This document shows, piece after piece, positions 38,006-48,360 of a stretch of 64,000 nt of DNA. Source of the stretch: Gammaproteobacteria bacterium (GTDB taxonomy: Bacteria; Pseudomonadota; Gammaproteobacteria; Pseudomonadales; Pseudohongiellaceae); assembly GCA_002730035.1 (NCBI GenBank), contig PBYU01000021.1, positions 82,547 to 146,546 on the forward strand, read 5' to 3'. Positions within the stretch are counted from its first letter, which is position 1, and every line of letters begins with the position of its first letter. Made by a program: the position numbers and the translations under genes. The notes under the pieces are model-generated. The model ran no database searches and was not told where the DNA came from. It saw nothing but the letters and a program-made list of their open reading frames with translations.

Positions 38006-39208
38006 ATGGCTTGGAATGAACCTGGAAATAACGGCGATGGCAACGATCCTTGGGGTGGTGGTCGAAAAGGTGGTGACAAAGGACCACCCGATATCGACGA
38101 AGTCATCAAAAACCTTACCAAGAAATTCAACAACCTGTTTGAACGTTCCGGCAGTGGCGGATCCGGCTCGAGTGGGTCGCCCCCAGTGTCAGGCAAAATG
38201 TCCGGTGGACTGATTGCCGGTCTGGCCGTGGTGGTGGTCGTAATTTGGGGCTTCATGGGATTCTATATCGTCAACGAAGCGGAACGCGGTGTGGTGCTTC
38301 GATTCGGTCGCGTAATGGATGCTGTGGTGGGACCAGGATTACACTGGAACCCGGCCATCGTCGATGTTGTATCCCTGATTAACGTCTCAGAGCTCAATGC
38401 CAAGACTTATGATAACCGTGCAATGCTGACTACCGATGAGAACATAATCGATATTATCGTCACCGTGCAGTATCTAATTCAGGATCCGGTTAGTTATGTG
38501 ATAGCTGTGGAAAACCCTGAGCTTAGTTTGGACAATGCGTCAGAATCGGCAATCCGCCATGTAGTTGGTGGCAACTTCATGGACCAGATTTTAACTACGG
38601 GTCGAGATCAGGTCGCGATCGATGTGCATGAACGCTTGCAGAGCTACATGGATATTTATAACACCGGTATGTTCATTCAACAGGTAAACGTAGTTGATGC
38701 TCAGCCACCCGAAGCCGTGCGGTCGGCGTTCGATGATGTGATCGTTGCTCGTGAAGAAGAAGAACAGGTACAAAATGAAGCCGCTCAATACTCCAACCAA
38801 ATAATTCCTGTAGCTCGCGGCAACGCCCAACGCCAGATCGAACAGGCAAATGCCTATAGGCAGGAAGTAATCGCCAAGGCAGAAGGTGATGCGTCTCGAT
38901 TCAACCAGTTGCTGACGGAATACGCCAAGGCACCGGAAGTCACGCGCCAGCGTCTCTATATTGACTCCTTACAGGATGTCATGACGGCAAGCAGCAAGAT
39001 CATGATCGATGTAGAAGGTGGCAACAATTTGCTATACCTGCCGCTGGACAAGATTATGGAGCAGAATACATTACCAACCGGTGGCAACAGACCATCAACT
39101 ATCCGGGAGTGGCAGGACCTCGCCAATGAACTGGCGCCCTATCTCCCGGGACCATCCACTAACGCAGCCGTAGATCGCGCTCGAATTAACAGAGGAGGAC
39201 GACCATGA
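38006..39208 (+). CDS. hflK: FtsH protease modulator subunit HflK
   Basis: Start at 38006 (MAWNEPG), the conserved HflK beginning, with GGAG 7 nt upstream; ATG at 37994 is rejected. 400 residues: Gly-rich cytoplasmic N-terminus (about 1-60), a membrane helix (IAGLAVVVVVIWGFMGFY near 70-88), and an SPFH/band-7 domain. HflK and HflC form a large periplasmic cage around FtsH. Stop overlaps hflC start by 4 bp. Confidence 0.95.
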   Translation: MAWNEPGNNGDGNDPWGGGRKGGDKGPPDIDEVIKNLTKKFNNLFERSGSGGSGSSGSPPVSGKMSGGLIAGLAVVVVVIWGFMGFYIVNEAERGVVLRFGRVMDAVVGPGLHWNPAIVDVVSLINVSELNAKTYDNRAMLTTDENIIDIIVTVQYLIQDPVSYVIAVENPELSLDNASESAIRHVVGGNFMDQILTTGRDQVAIDVHERLQSYMDIYNTGMFIQQVNVVDAQPPEAVRSAFDDVIVAREEEEQVQNEAAQYSNQIIPVARGNAQRQIEQANAYRQEVIAKAEGDASRFNQLLTEYAKAPEVTRQRLYIDSLQDVMTASSKIMIDVEGGNNLLYLPLDKIMEQNTLPTGGNRPSTIREWQDLANELAPYLPGPSTNAAVDRARINRGGRP

Positions 39209-40104
39209 AAAAGTTTATCGTTGTTGGAGTGCTGTTCCTTGCCGTAATTATTACTGGCAATACTCTGTTTGTGGTTAAACAAACGGAGCGGGCGGTTATG
39301 CTGCAATTTGGCTCAGTGGTGAATTCAGATATTGAACCTGGCTTGCATGTGAAGATTCCCTGGGTGAATACTGTTCGCAAATTCGATGCGCGTATTCAGA
39401 CTGAAGATTCCACGCCAGCTCGATTCATAACTCTTGAACAGAAGATGCTGGAAGTGGATTCCTTTGCCAAATGGCGGATTGTAGATGTAGGGCAATTCTA
39501 TATATCGACTCGCGGCAATACCTCTACTGCCGGCGCCCTGCTGGCACAAAGGATTAACGATGGTCTGCGAGACCAGATTGGTACCAGGACACTTATCGAA
39601 GTAGTTGCTGGAGAACGCGATGAACTCATGCTAGCTCTTACCGCCCAATTGAATGAAACCACGGCGGTGGATATCGGTATCGAAGTTGTCGATGTGCGGG
39701 TCAAGCGAATCGATCTGCCTGACGATGTACGTTCATCTGTCTATGAACGAATGATTACTGAACGAAATCGCGAGGCCCAGGAATTACGATCCCGCGGTGA
39801 AGAATTGGCGATTGGCATTCGTGCCGATGCCGATCGACAGGCGGTTATCTTCGACGCTGAGGCCTATCGCGATGCCGAACAGATAATGGGTGAGGGTGAT
39901 GCAACGGCGACCGCGATCTACGCCGAGGCCTACAGCAAGGATCCACAATTCTATGCATTTACGCGCAGCCTGAATGCATACCGGGAGACTTTTAGTTCGA
40001 AAAGCGACGTGTTGCTGCTTGACCCTGACAGTGACTATTTCAGATACCTGAAGTACGGATTGTCTCAAGATGGATTGTCTCAAGACGGATCGTCTCAACA
40101 GTAG
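39205..40104 (+). CDS. hflC: FtsH protease modulator subunit HflC
   Basis: 299 residues: N-terminal membrane helix (VVGVLFLAVIITGNTLFVV), SPFH domain with QTERAVMLQFG and VNTVRKFDARIQT. Partner of HflK, encoded with a 4-bp overlap. The end carries a short near-repeat (LSQDGLSQDGSSQ), corresponding to three copies of a TCTCAAGA/CGGAT-type DNA unit, an oddity not seen in usual HflC. Confidence 0.95.
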   Translation: MKKFIVVGVLFLAVIITGNTLFVVKQTERAVMLQFGSVVNSDIEPGLHVKIPWVNTVRKFDARIQTEDSTPARFITLEQKMLEVDSFAKWRIVDVGQFYISTRGNTSTAGALLAQRINDGLRDQIGTRTLIEVVAGERDELMLALTAQLNETTAVDIGIEVVDVRVKRIDLPDDVRSSVYERMITERNREAQELRSRGEELAIGIRADADRQAVIFDAEAYRDAEQIMGEGDATATAIYAEAYSKDPQFYAFTRSLNAYRETFSSKSDVLLLDPDSDYFRYLKYGLSQDGLSQDGSSQQ

Positions 40105-40187
40105 GTTTATCAGCGGAGTATAGAAAAAGACTTATCGGCGCTTAGCGAGCCGCTGAGCCTATCTGAAAAACCAAGATATTGTGGGAA

Positions 40188-40231
40188 CCTGAATTGCCGA
40201 GAGAGTGCAATTCAGGGCTGCTTTTGGCAGC
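40188..40231 (+). terminator. Two adjacent hairpins downstream of hflC
   Basis: First a perfect 10-bp stem CCTGAATTGC / GCAATTCAGG (40188-40216), then GCTGC-TTTTG-GCAGC (40217-40231). No long T-run follows, so this is either a weak or Rho-type end of the hfq-hflX-hflK-hflC transcript, or an RNA processing or regulatory structure. Confidence 0.45.
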
Positions 40232-40313
40232 GATTCAGCGATTCGGTTATTGCTTCAGGAAAGATTGCTGGCCGTGAATCCAGTGACGTTAACGACCTCG
40301 AAGAAACTGACAT

Positions 40314-40499
40314 ATGTGGCATGATCTGGCGGTGGCATTTTGTTTGATGCTGGTTATAGAAGGCATCTTACCGTTCATCGACCCGAAACGCTGGCGCAGA
40401 ATGCTACTGATGCTGGATGAGATTGACGATACAACCATGCGGCTGATTGGTCTGGGCAGCATGCTGGCTGGAACGATCCTGCTATTGATTATTAATTGA
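40314..40499 (+). CDS. Small membrane protein, DUF2065 family
   Basis: 61 residues from ATG 40314. Two membrane helices (DLAVAFCLMLVIEGILPFI and LIGLGSMLAGTILLLII) separated by a short basic loop (DPKRWRRML). Matches DUF2065 (YjeT-like), found between hflC and hisZ/purA in many gammaproteobacteria. Function unknown. Confidence 0.9.
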   Translation: MWHDLAVAFCLMLVIEGILPFIDPKRWRRMLLMLDEIDDTTMRLIGLGSMLAGTILLLIIN

Positions 40500-40530
40500 T
40501 GACATACTATTTCTTTTTGAAGCAAACAAA

Positions 40531-43063
<2,533 letters not shown>

Positions 43064-43087
43064 ACCTCTTGGATGTTCAGAGGGTCC

Positions 43088-44005
43088 CTAGCTAGAGTTC
43101 GCGCGTACTGAATCCCATAAACATGCCGCTCCCCGAGCGCCACTGGCATCACCGAAACCGGGTGGTGAGAGTCGCGTGTGAATCACATCCGTAAATACGA
43201 AATCCTGCAAGTAAGCCGGCACAGCACGATATAGCTCGGCAATATTGGATAACCCGCCACCGAGGATAATCACATCGGGATCGACTACGTTGATGACAGT
43301 CGCCAGGCAGCGTGCCAATTGCTGGCAATAGCGTTGTATGCAATCAATTGCTGCCTTCTCGCCGCTTTCGGCCAGCCTGGCAATCTCAATAGCCTCCAAT
43401 TGCCTTGCCGTGAGTTCGGAGAAGGTCTGCGAAAGACCGCGCCCGGACAACACGGTCTCAATACAGTTACGGCGACCGCAGTAGCAAGTTCTATCCTCAG
43501 CGATGAGTTCGTGTGCAGAGTGGGGTATTGAATTATGCCCCCACTCACCGGCGATGTGATTGGCGCCCGTCAACAGTTGCCTGTTAACCACAATCCCACC
43601 CCCGGTTCCGGTGCCCAGTATGACGCCGAACACGGTGCCGGAATCTTTACCCGCACCGAAATGAGCCTCGGATAGGGCAAAACAATTCGCGTCATTCTCC
43701 ATTCGAATTGCATAACCCAGGCTCGCTTCGATATCTTTTTGTAAGGGTTGGCCATTGAGGCAGATGGAATTGCAATTCTTCATCAGTTCACTCGGTAGCG
43801 ACAGTGTGCCGGGAGTGCCAATACCGACGGAGAGTAAGCTACTGGAGTGAGCCTGTAACTGATCGACGATTTTGCAAACGGCTTCGAGGGTTGCCTGGTA
43901 TTGCTCGCCAGGAGTATCAACGCGAATCTTTTCAATGACCGACCCGGTGTCAGCCAGGATGATGCCTTCAATCTTGGTGCCGCCCAGGTCTACTCCAATC
44001 CTCAT
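43088..44005 (-). CDS. ROK-family sugar kinase (fructokinase/glucokinase type)
   Basis: 305 residues. ATP motif GVDLGGTKIEGI at the start, MENDANCFALSEAHFGAGK, the catalytic-type ILGTGTGGGIVVN, and the zinc motif with CYCGRRNCIE. ROK enzymes phosphorylate hexoses such as fructose or glucose; the closest familiar pattern is the Mak/fructokinase group. Convergent with purA, 24 bp apart. Confidence 0.88.
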   Translation of the reverse strand: MRIGVDLGGTKIEGIILADTGSVIEKIRVDTPGEQYQATLEAVCKIVDQLQAHSSSLLSVGIGTPGTLSLPSELMKNCNSICLNGQPLQKDIEASLGYAIRMENDANCFALSEAHFGAGKDSGTVFGVILGTGTGGGIVVNRQLLTGANHIAGEWGHNSIPHSAHELIAEDRTCYCGRRNCIETVLSGRGLSQTFSELTARQLEAIEIARLAESGEKAAIDCIQRYCQQLARCLATVINVVDPDVIILGGGLSNIAELYRAVPAYLQDFVFTDVIHTRLSPPGFGDASGARGAACLWDSVRANSS

Positions 44006-44165
44006 GCAAATTCCTTAGAAACCTTCCAGATGCATTCCTTGTGTCAGTGTCACTTAGGGCGCACACCAACATTGGCTTGCATAGTACTACAAACACTCTA
44101 GAATCGTCGGTCCGCCCGCATTTTGCAGTGCGGAAATATCAACATTACAACAGCAAGATACTCAA

Positions 44166-45260
44166 GTGACTCGAGCGCGCTACCAGCAAATATCTCTGCA
44201 AGATACACCTTACTATCATTGTATTTCACGGTGTGTTCGGCGAGCCTATTTGTGTGGTGATGATCCATTCACCGGTAAAAACTTCGATCACCGTAAGCAG
44301 TGGCTGGTGACTCGAATAAAACAACTGGCGGCGCAATTTTCTGTAGAAATCTGTGCCTACGCCATCATGAGCAACCACTATCACCTGGTGCTTCATGTTG
44401 ACACCGAGAAGGCACTTGCGTTCAGTGATGAGGAAGTCATTAAACGCTGGACGGCATTATTTCCCCGCAATGGGATTCTCATCGAAACCTTACGGAACAA
44501 TCTGAAGACCAAGACGGCCCAGAGACAGCTGAATCGGCAAATAAAATTATGGCGTGAACGGCTGATGGACATCAGCTGGTTCATGCGCTGCCTCAATGAG
44601 TCGGTGGCCAGACAGGCGAATCGCGAAGATGATTGCACGGGTCGATTCTGGGAAGGGCGCTTCAAGAGTCAAGCCTTGCTCGACGAAAAAGCACTGATTA
44701 CCTGCATGGCTTATGTGGATCTTAATCCGCTGCGTGCAGGGATGTGTGAGTCACTGGACAGCAGTGACTTCACTTCAATCCAGGAACGACTGATCATTCA
44801 TGCGAAGAAAGTAAAGAAGCGTAGTTATCGCCAGCACCGATTGTTGACTCGTCGCTCGGCCAAACATCTGATCGTTCGGCAGCCCTCGATAAAGCAGTCC
44901 AATTTGAAGTCGATGGGCGAATTGCAGGACTTCAGTGGATCGACACTTCCAGTGACACAACACAGCTACTTTGAATTGCTAGAGTCTACCTGTAAGGCGC
45001 TGAGTCTGGCTGGAAATGACCGCAGCAAGGCTGTGCATGTACTGGAGGAAAAACAGACTGTTCTGCAGGGTATAGGAATTTCGCCTCAAGCCTGGCTCGA
45101 CAGTGTCACCACATTTCACCGACATTATGCTATTGCTGCTGGTACACAGAGATCACTGCTGCAGTTTCACAAGAACCGAATAAGAGCCGGAGTGGATTTC
45201 AAACATCCCCATAAGTGGATAAGGGGAATACATTCCGCTCGGCTGCTATACGGAACCTGA
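44166..45260 (+). CDS. REP-associated/IS200-like (Y1) transposase
   Basis: 364 residues from a GTG at 44166. HUH-type Y1 nuclease: YYHCISRCVRRAYLCGDD start, and the metal-binding HYHLVLHVD near residue 78 (HUH as HYH), then CTGRFWEGRFKSQALLDE and CMAYVDLNPLRAGMCE. RAYT-type proteins of this length are domesticated or single-copy transposases that cut palindromic REP sequences. A weak terminator (45345) and a long imperfect palindrome (45441-45485) follow. The catalytic Tyr cannot be assigned with certainty. Confidence 0.88.
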   Translation: MTRARYQQISLQDTPYYHCISRCVRRAYLCGDDPFTGKNFDHRKQWLVTRIKQLAAQFSVEICAYAIMSNHYHLVLHVDTEKALAFSDEEVIKRWTALFPRNGILIETLRNNLKTKTAQRQLNRQIKLWRERLMDISWFMRCLNESVARQANREDDCTGRFWEGRFKSQALLDEKALITCMAYVDLNPLRAGMCESLDSSDFTSIQERLIIHAKKVKKRSYRQHRLLTRRSAKHLIVRQPSIKQSNLKSMGELQDFSGSTLPVTQHSYFELLESTCKALSLAGNDRSKAVHVLEEKQTVLQGIGISPQAWLDSVTTFHRHYAIAAGTQRSLLQFHKNRIRAGVDFKHPHKWIRGIHSARLLYGT

Positions 45261-45344
45261 GCAAATCTCCCTAACACTCATTCTCTTTCATCGAATCTCG
45301 GTGAAACTCCTGTTGTAGTAGCACCACCACCTATATCATTATTT

Positions 45345-45364
45345 GCATCGAAAGATGCCTTTTT
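45345..45364 (+). terminator. Possible terminator after the Y1 transposase
   Basis: GCATC-GAAA-GATGC with a stable GNRA loop, followed by CTTTTT. The stem is only 5 bp, so it is moderate in strength. Located about 85 bp after the transposase stop. Confidence 0.5.
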
Positions 45365-45440
45365 AAAGACACTTCCAACCCCAAAACTCACTCCTACCCC
45401 AAAATCCGACAGCGGATTTGCTCACACCTTGGGTATATCT

Positions 45441-45485
45441 AATACAGGACACCCAATCAATATATAATTGGATGTCCCCTGTATT
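45441..45485. repeat. Long imperfect palindrome (REP-like)
   Basis: AATACAGG..ACA.CCCAAT in the left arm pairs with ATTGG.TGT.CCCCTGTATT in the right arm, around a loop CAATATATA. About 18 bp pair with two bulges. Its place downstream of a RAYT-like gene suggests it is a target or remnant of that enzyme; genomic copy number cannot be judged here. Confidence 0.65.
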
Positions 45486-45892
45486 GTTTGTCCATGAAAT
45501 GAGTAGATATTGCTAAGTATCAGAATTCCCAATAGATATTCCATGCTGGAATCGTCCTGCTTTCAGGAGGGGGCTGGTACAACACTTTATATTGAGCATT
45601 GGGAAAGGTCGGAAAATTGGCAAAAATCACTATATATTGTTTGACTTTAACCGATTAACACTATATGTTGCGCTGCATAGTGCGGTCTAACTTATTGAAT
45701 TTTCAGGGTTAGAATCCCTTTTTGCAGTAACAACAACAAAAATTCTGTACAAAAAGGCAGCAACTTAGGAATAAGAAGAACCATTAAGCTCTAAGCCAAA
45801 AGCGTTAAATAGAACACCAAGGCAAACTAAAAACATCACAAAAACAAAATAAAGGTTGGCATTTCATTTGGCAGAAGCTGGAGTTACAACGA

Positions 45893-46099
45893 ATGATTAA
45901 ACTCGCGCAAGTAGTAGTCGAAGATCCCGCCAGCGATACACTGCAAGAAGGGGAACTCGACAGCGACCAACTCTACCTGAAAAAGAAAATGGAAGACGAG
46001 ATCAGGATGAAGCTTGATCAGTTCGCCAAGGAGTTATCTCAGGTTAGAAAACAGCGAGAAGAACACCAACTTTTCGCCTCGCTCAGTGAACCACTTTGA
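45893..46099 (+). CDS. Small protein of unknown function, coiled-coil
   Basis: 68 residues, with GGAG upstream of the ATG (spacing about 10). Acidic first half (VVEDPASDTLQEGELDSDQ) and a charged helical second half (KKKMEDEIRMKLDQFAKEL, then SQVRKQREEHQ) that should form a coiled coil. No signal peptide. No family recognised. The codon pattern and ribosome site support it more than its length does. Confidence 0.55.
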   Translation: MIKLAQVVVEDPASDTLQEGELDSDQLYLKKKMEDEIRMKLDQFAKELSQVRKQREEHQLFASLSEPL

Positions 46100-46262
46100 A
46101 TAGTCCGCTATTCACTGCCGCCGGACTTCCCCCCAAAAAGCCATAGAAAACATCCAACAGACGCGACGCCATGGCGCGAATTGTGTCGCTATCTCTGAAC
46201 CTGACTGTGAATCGGCACCTTGCCCGCGTTACTATTAGCGAAGCTTTTCAGGAGCCCTGCAA

Positions 46263-46634
46263 ATGGAAAAGGCAATCTCCAAATTGGCGATCTTATTGGC
46301 CTGTTTACAGCTTTCTGCTTGCGCCAGCTCTAGCGCGTACGCACCACTGCTAAGAGCGGAGCCTGCATTAGGCGCCAAACTCATCCGTGCCCCCAGAACT
46401 ATCCGGCTTTACTTCAATGCGCTACCGGATGTAGCTCAGAGTAGTCTGAAATTGATCGGACCCAGTGGAGAGCATCAGCTGCGCGGGATGCACATCATGG
46501 CATCCGATGACCTGATGATCGAGATCATAGACCCAGTAACCACCGGGCAATACACGATTGAGTGGGTAACGGTAGTCGGTGAGGATCCTTCTATCCACGC
46601 AGGTTCATTCAATTTTTCTGTGACTGTCCAGTAA
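46263..46634 (+). CDS. CopC-like lipoprotein
   Basis: 123 residues with lipobox LSAC (Cys near 20). The mature domain follows the CopC/YcnJ pattern: YAPLLRAEPALGAKLIRAPRTIRLYFN and, near the end, YTIEWVTVVGEDPSIHAGSFNFSV. CopC proteins are periplasmic copper carriers with an N-terminal His directly after signal cleavage. Here that His is absent (CASSSAYAP) and the late copper-site sequence is only partly kept (IHAG), so copper binding is doubtful. Confidence 0.75.
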   Translation: MEKAISKLAILLACLQLSACASSSAYAPLLRAEPALGAKLIRAPRTIRLYFNALPDVAQSSLKLIGPSGEHQLRGMHIMASDDLMIEIIDPVTTGQYTIEWVTVVGEDPSIHAGSFNFSVTVQ

Positions 46635-46834
46635 ACACTCAAGTTGCCAGGTATAGGAAGCGGCACTCCTTTTTCGGTATTTCGGCAACCCGTTCCTTGT
46701 CACAATCCTGAGCCTTCATGCCATGTGCCAGATACAGAAGACTATTGATTTTCCATTCGATCCCAGGATTTCACTCGAGATGGAATCCCTCGATATGGCT
46801 CTTCAGGCGGGCTGAGTTGCAGCCGATAGTGGCT

Positions 46835-47605
46835 TCAATCAATTCGTTGTTCGAATAACCAATCGATCAATTCTTCATTGGAATAGGCCGCATCCCAGGC
46901 ATTGTGTCCTACCCCGGGAAGTTCTGTGTAGTGCACCTCTGCGCCTGCGCCTTGCAGCGCCTCCACCATCTTACGGGATTCATCGACTGGTACCACGCTA
47001 TCCGCATCACCATGGACGATCCACACTGATTTTGCAGCAAGATCCACGGCGAGATCCCGGTATGGCCCGGAACTCGTTTCCGGTAGGAAGGCAGGGAAGC
47101 TATCACCTAGCCCGACAAAACCACACACTGCGACCAACGCCGCGAATCGCTCGGTATACTGGTAACCGAGATACCAGGTACCGTTGCCGCCCAGTGATAG
47201 CCCGGTAAGGTACTGTCGAGAACTATCTACAGTGAATTCCTGCATTGTGGCATCAAGCGCTATCATCGCGGCTCGCCCGGCGTCTCCCTGCCAGCTTTCA
47301 GATGCAGGCATCTGGGGGAATATGCCAATAGCAGGCCATCGCTCAGGATTTAGCCGTATGGCTCTGCCTAATCCGACCTGGGTCTGTTTCAGGCCATCAT
47401 CCCCTCGCTCCCCTGCGCCATGTAGAAAGAGAATCACTGGCCACTGCTGTGAGCCATCATAGCCACGCGATATGTAGACCTGAAACGGATGGTTTGCACC
47501 ATTAACGGTTACTGATCTATCCAGGAAGCCAGTTTCCTGTGCCAGCAGGACCTGCGGCAATCCGAACGCTAATGTAAACACGAAAACGCGGAGTGACTTG
47601 AGCAT
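46835..47605 (-). CDS. Exported alpha/beta-hydrolase (esterase/PHB-depolymerase type)
   Basis: 256 residues with a signal peptide (VFVFTLAFGLPQVLLA). alpha/beta-hydrolase fold: WPVILFLHGAGERGDDG, nucleophile elbow GLSLGGNGTWYLGY (Ser near 145), Asp in GDADSVVPVDESRKM and His in PGVGHNAWD. Belongs to the small secreted esterase/prolyl-oligopeptidase-like group, often annotated as phospholipase or depolymerase. Substrate not determined. Confidence 0.87.
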   Translation of the reverse strand: MLKSLRVFVFTLAFGLPQVLLAQETGFLDRSVTVNGANHPFQVYISRGYDGSQQWPVILFLHGAGERGDDGLKQTQVGLGRAIRLNPERWPAIGIFPQMPASESWQGDAGRAAMIALDATMQEFTVDSSRQYLTGLSLGGNGTWYLGYQYTERFAALVAVCGFVGLGDSFPAFLPETSSGPYRDLAVDLAAKSVWIVHGDADSVVPVDESRKMVEALQGAGAEVHYTELPGVGHNAWDAAYSNEELIDWLFEQRID

Positions 47606-47771
47606 GGGACGGATTCTCCTATTGGTGTGGGAACAAGTGTAGCAGCTAACAGGTATCGGTTAACAAAATAACCAATTTCCACAACAGACTATTCAGCCCC
47701 TTCCAGATAGAAGGCGCTAATTGTAGACGGAGTGATCCAGCGTAGAACCTCAGGTAGAGGTGAAGTACCAG

Positions 47772-47873
47772 CTAAAGCAGCAAATACACACCCAACACAA
47801 TGGACAGGATCAGTGTCTTGGGCAGGTTCTGAGCAGACCTCAATTTATTATCTCTTTTTTCCGACATTTCCAT
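47772..47873 (-). CDS. Possible very small membrane peptide
   Basis: 33 codons on the minus strand: a charged start (MEMSEKRDNKLRSAQ) and a hydrophobic C-terminus (TLILSIVLGVYLLL) of membrane-helix type. No convincing ribosome site, so only possible. The rest of the 47606-47968 gap holds nothing I can identify. Confidence 0.25.
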   Translation of the reverse strand: MEMSEKRDNKLRSAQNLPKTLILSIVLGVYLLL

Positions 47874-47968
47874 GCATCAGAGACTAGTGCATCCGAAGTC
47901 AAAAAAGTATGGGTCAGGCGCACCATATAAATAAGTAATTGTTATTTATCAATAATAATTCTTTTAGT

Positions 47969-48055
47969 TGGTGCCCAGGAGAGGACTTGAACCTCCACGA
48001 CCTTTCGATCACTAGCACCTGAAGCTAGCGCGTCTACCAATTCCGCCACCTGGGC
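47969..48055 (-). tRNA. tRNA-Leu (CAG)
   Basis: 87-nt gene on the minus strand. It begins GCCCAGGTGGCGGAATTGG, has the D-arm GGTAGACGCG, anticodon stem CTAGC/GCTAG with loop TTCAGGT (anticodon CAG), a long class II variable arm, T-arm GGTTCAAGTCC and encoded 3' CCA. This tRNA lies just before rnr in Pseudomonas-like genomes too. Three partial look-alikes lie upstream of it. Confidence 0.96.
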
Positions 48056-48167
48056 CCTGCTGAGTCAACTTCAGAATAGTCAACTTTGATTATCTACTTT
48101 GGCAGGCTAGCGCCTGCGGTCGCTCTCGGACATCCCGTCCTCCGCGACACTCGTGCGTCCTGCACGT

Positions 48168-48265
48168 CGTCTACCAAATCCCCCGGCCACCAATCAAAGA
48201 TTGGTATCGTTCACTGAGCATGAAGCTGTCGCTTCACAAAAAGCGCTCAGTTCACCCACCTGGGC
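48168..48265 (-). repeat. Two partial tRNA-Leu-like repeats upstream of the tRNA gene
   Basis: On the minus strand, GCCCAGGTGGGTGAAC (48265 leftward) copies the first bases of the tRNA-Leu gene. A second copy starting GGTGGCCGGGGGATTTGG (48191 leftward) keeps GGTAGACG of the D-arm, then diverges into GTGC-AGGAC-GCAC. Between them is a strong hairpin ACTGAGC...GCTCAGT (48212-48251) with TGAAG/CTTCA inside. They look like decayed or recombined tRNA fragments; no complete cloverleaf is present. Confidence 0.55.
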
Positions 48266-48318
48266 AAGGGAGCGCAACTGTAGCGATGCTGCCCGTTTCT
48301 GTCAATATCCATCTTCCA

Positions 48319-48347
48319 CAGACAAGCCACATCAAGGGGTGTATACT
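48319..48347 (+). promoter_or_regulatory. Possible sigma-70 promoter for rnr
   Basis: -35-like CAGACA (48319-48324), 17-bp spacer, and -10 TATACT (48342-48347), shortly before the rnr start at 48361. That leaves almost no 5' leader before the ATG. Spacing and -10 are good, -35 is weak. Confidence 0.45.
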
Positions 48348-48360
48348 CCGCCCATTCCTA

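Larger units (their letters stand above)
45261..45892. other. Gene-poor AT-rich stretch with hairpins
   Basis: About 630 bp without a credible ORF. It contains a weak terminator (45345), a long palindrome (45441-45485), the near-repeats CACTATATATTG and CACTATATGTTG around 45627-45670, and an AT-rich run up to the start of the 68-residue ORF. Confidence 0.6.

Noticed and set aside
48168..48265. Additional functional tRNA-Leu genes
   Set aside because: Only 5'-part similarity; no complete anticodon arm, T-arm or CCA end.
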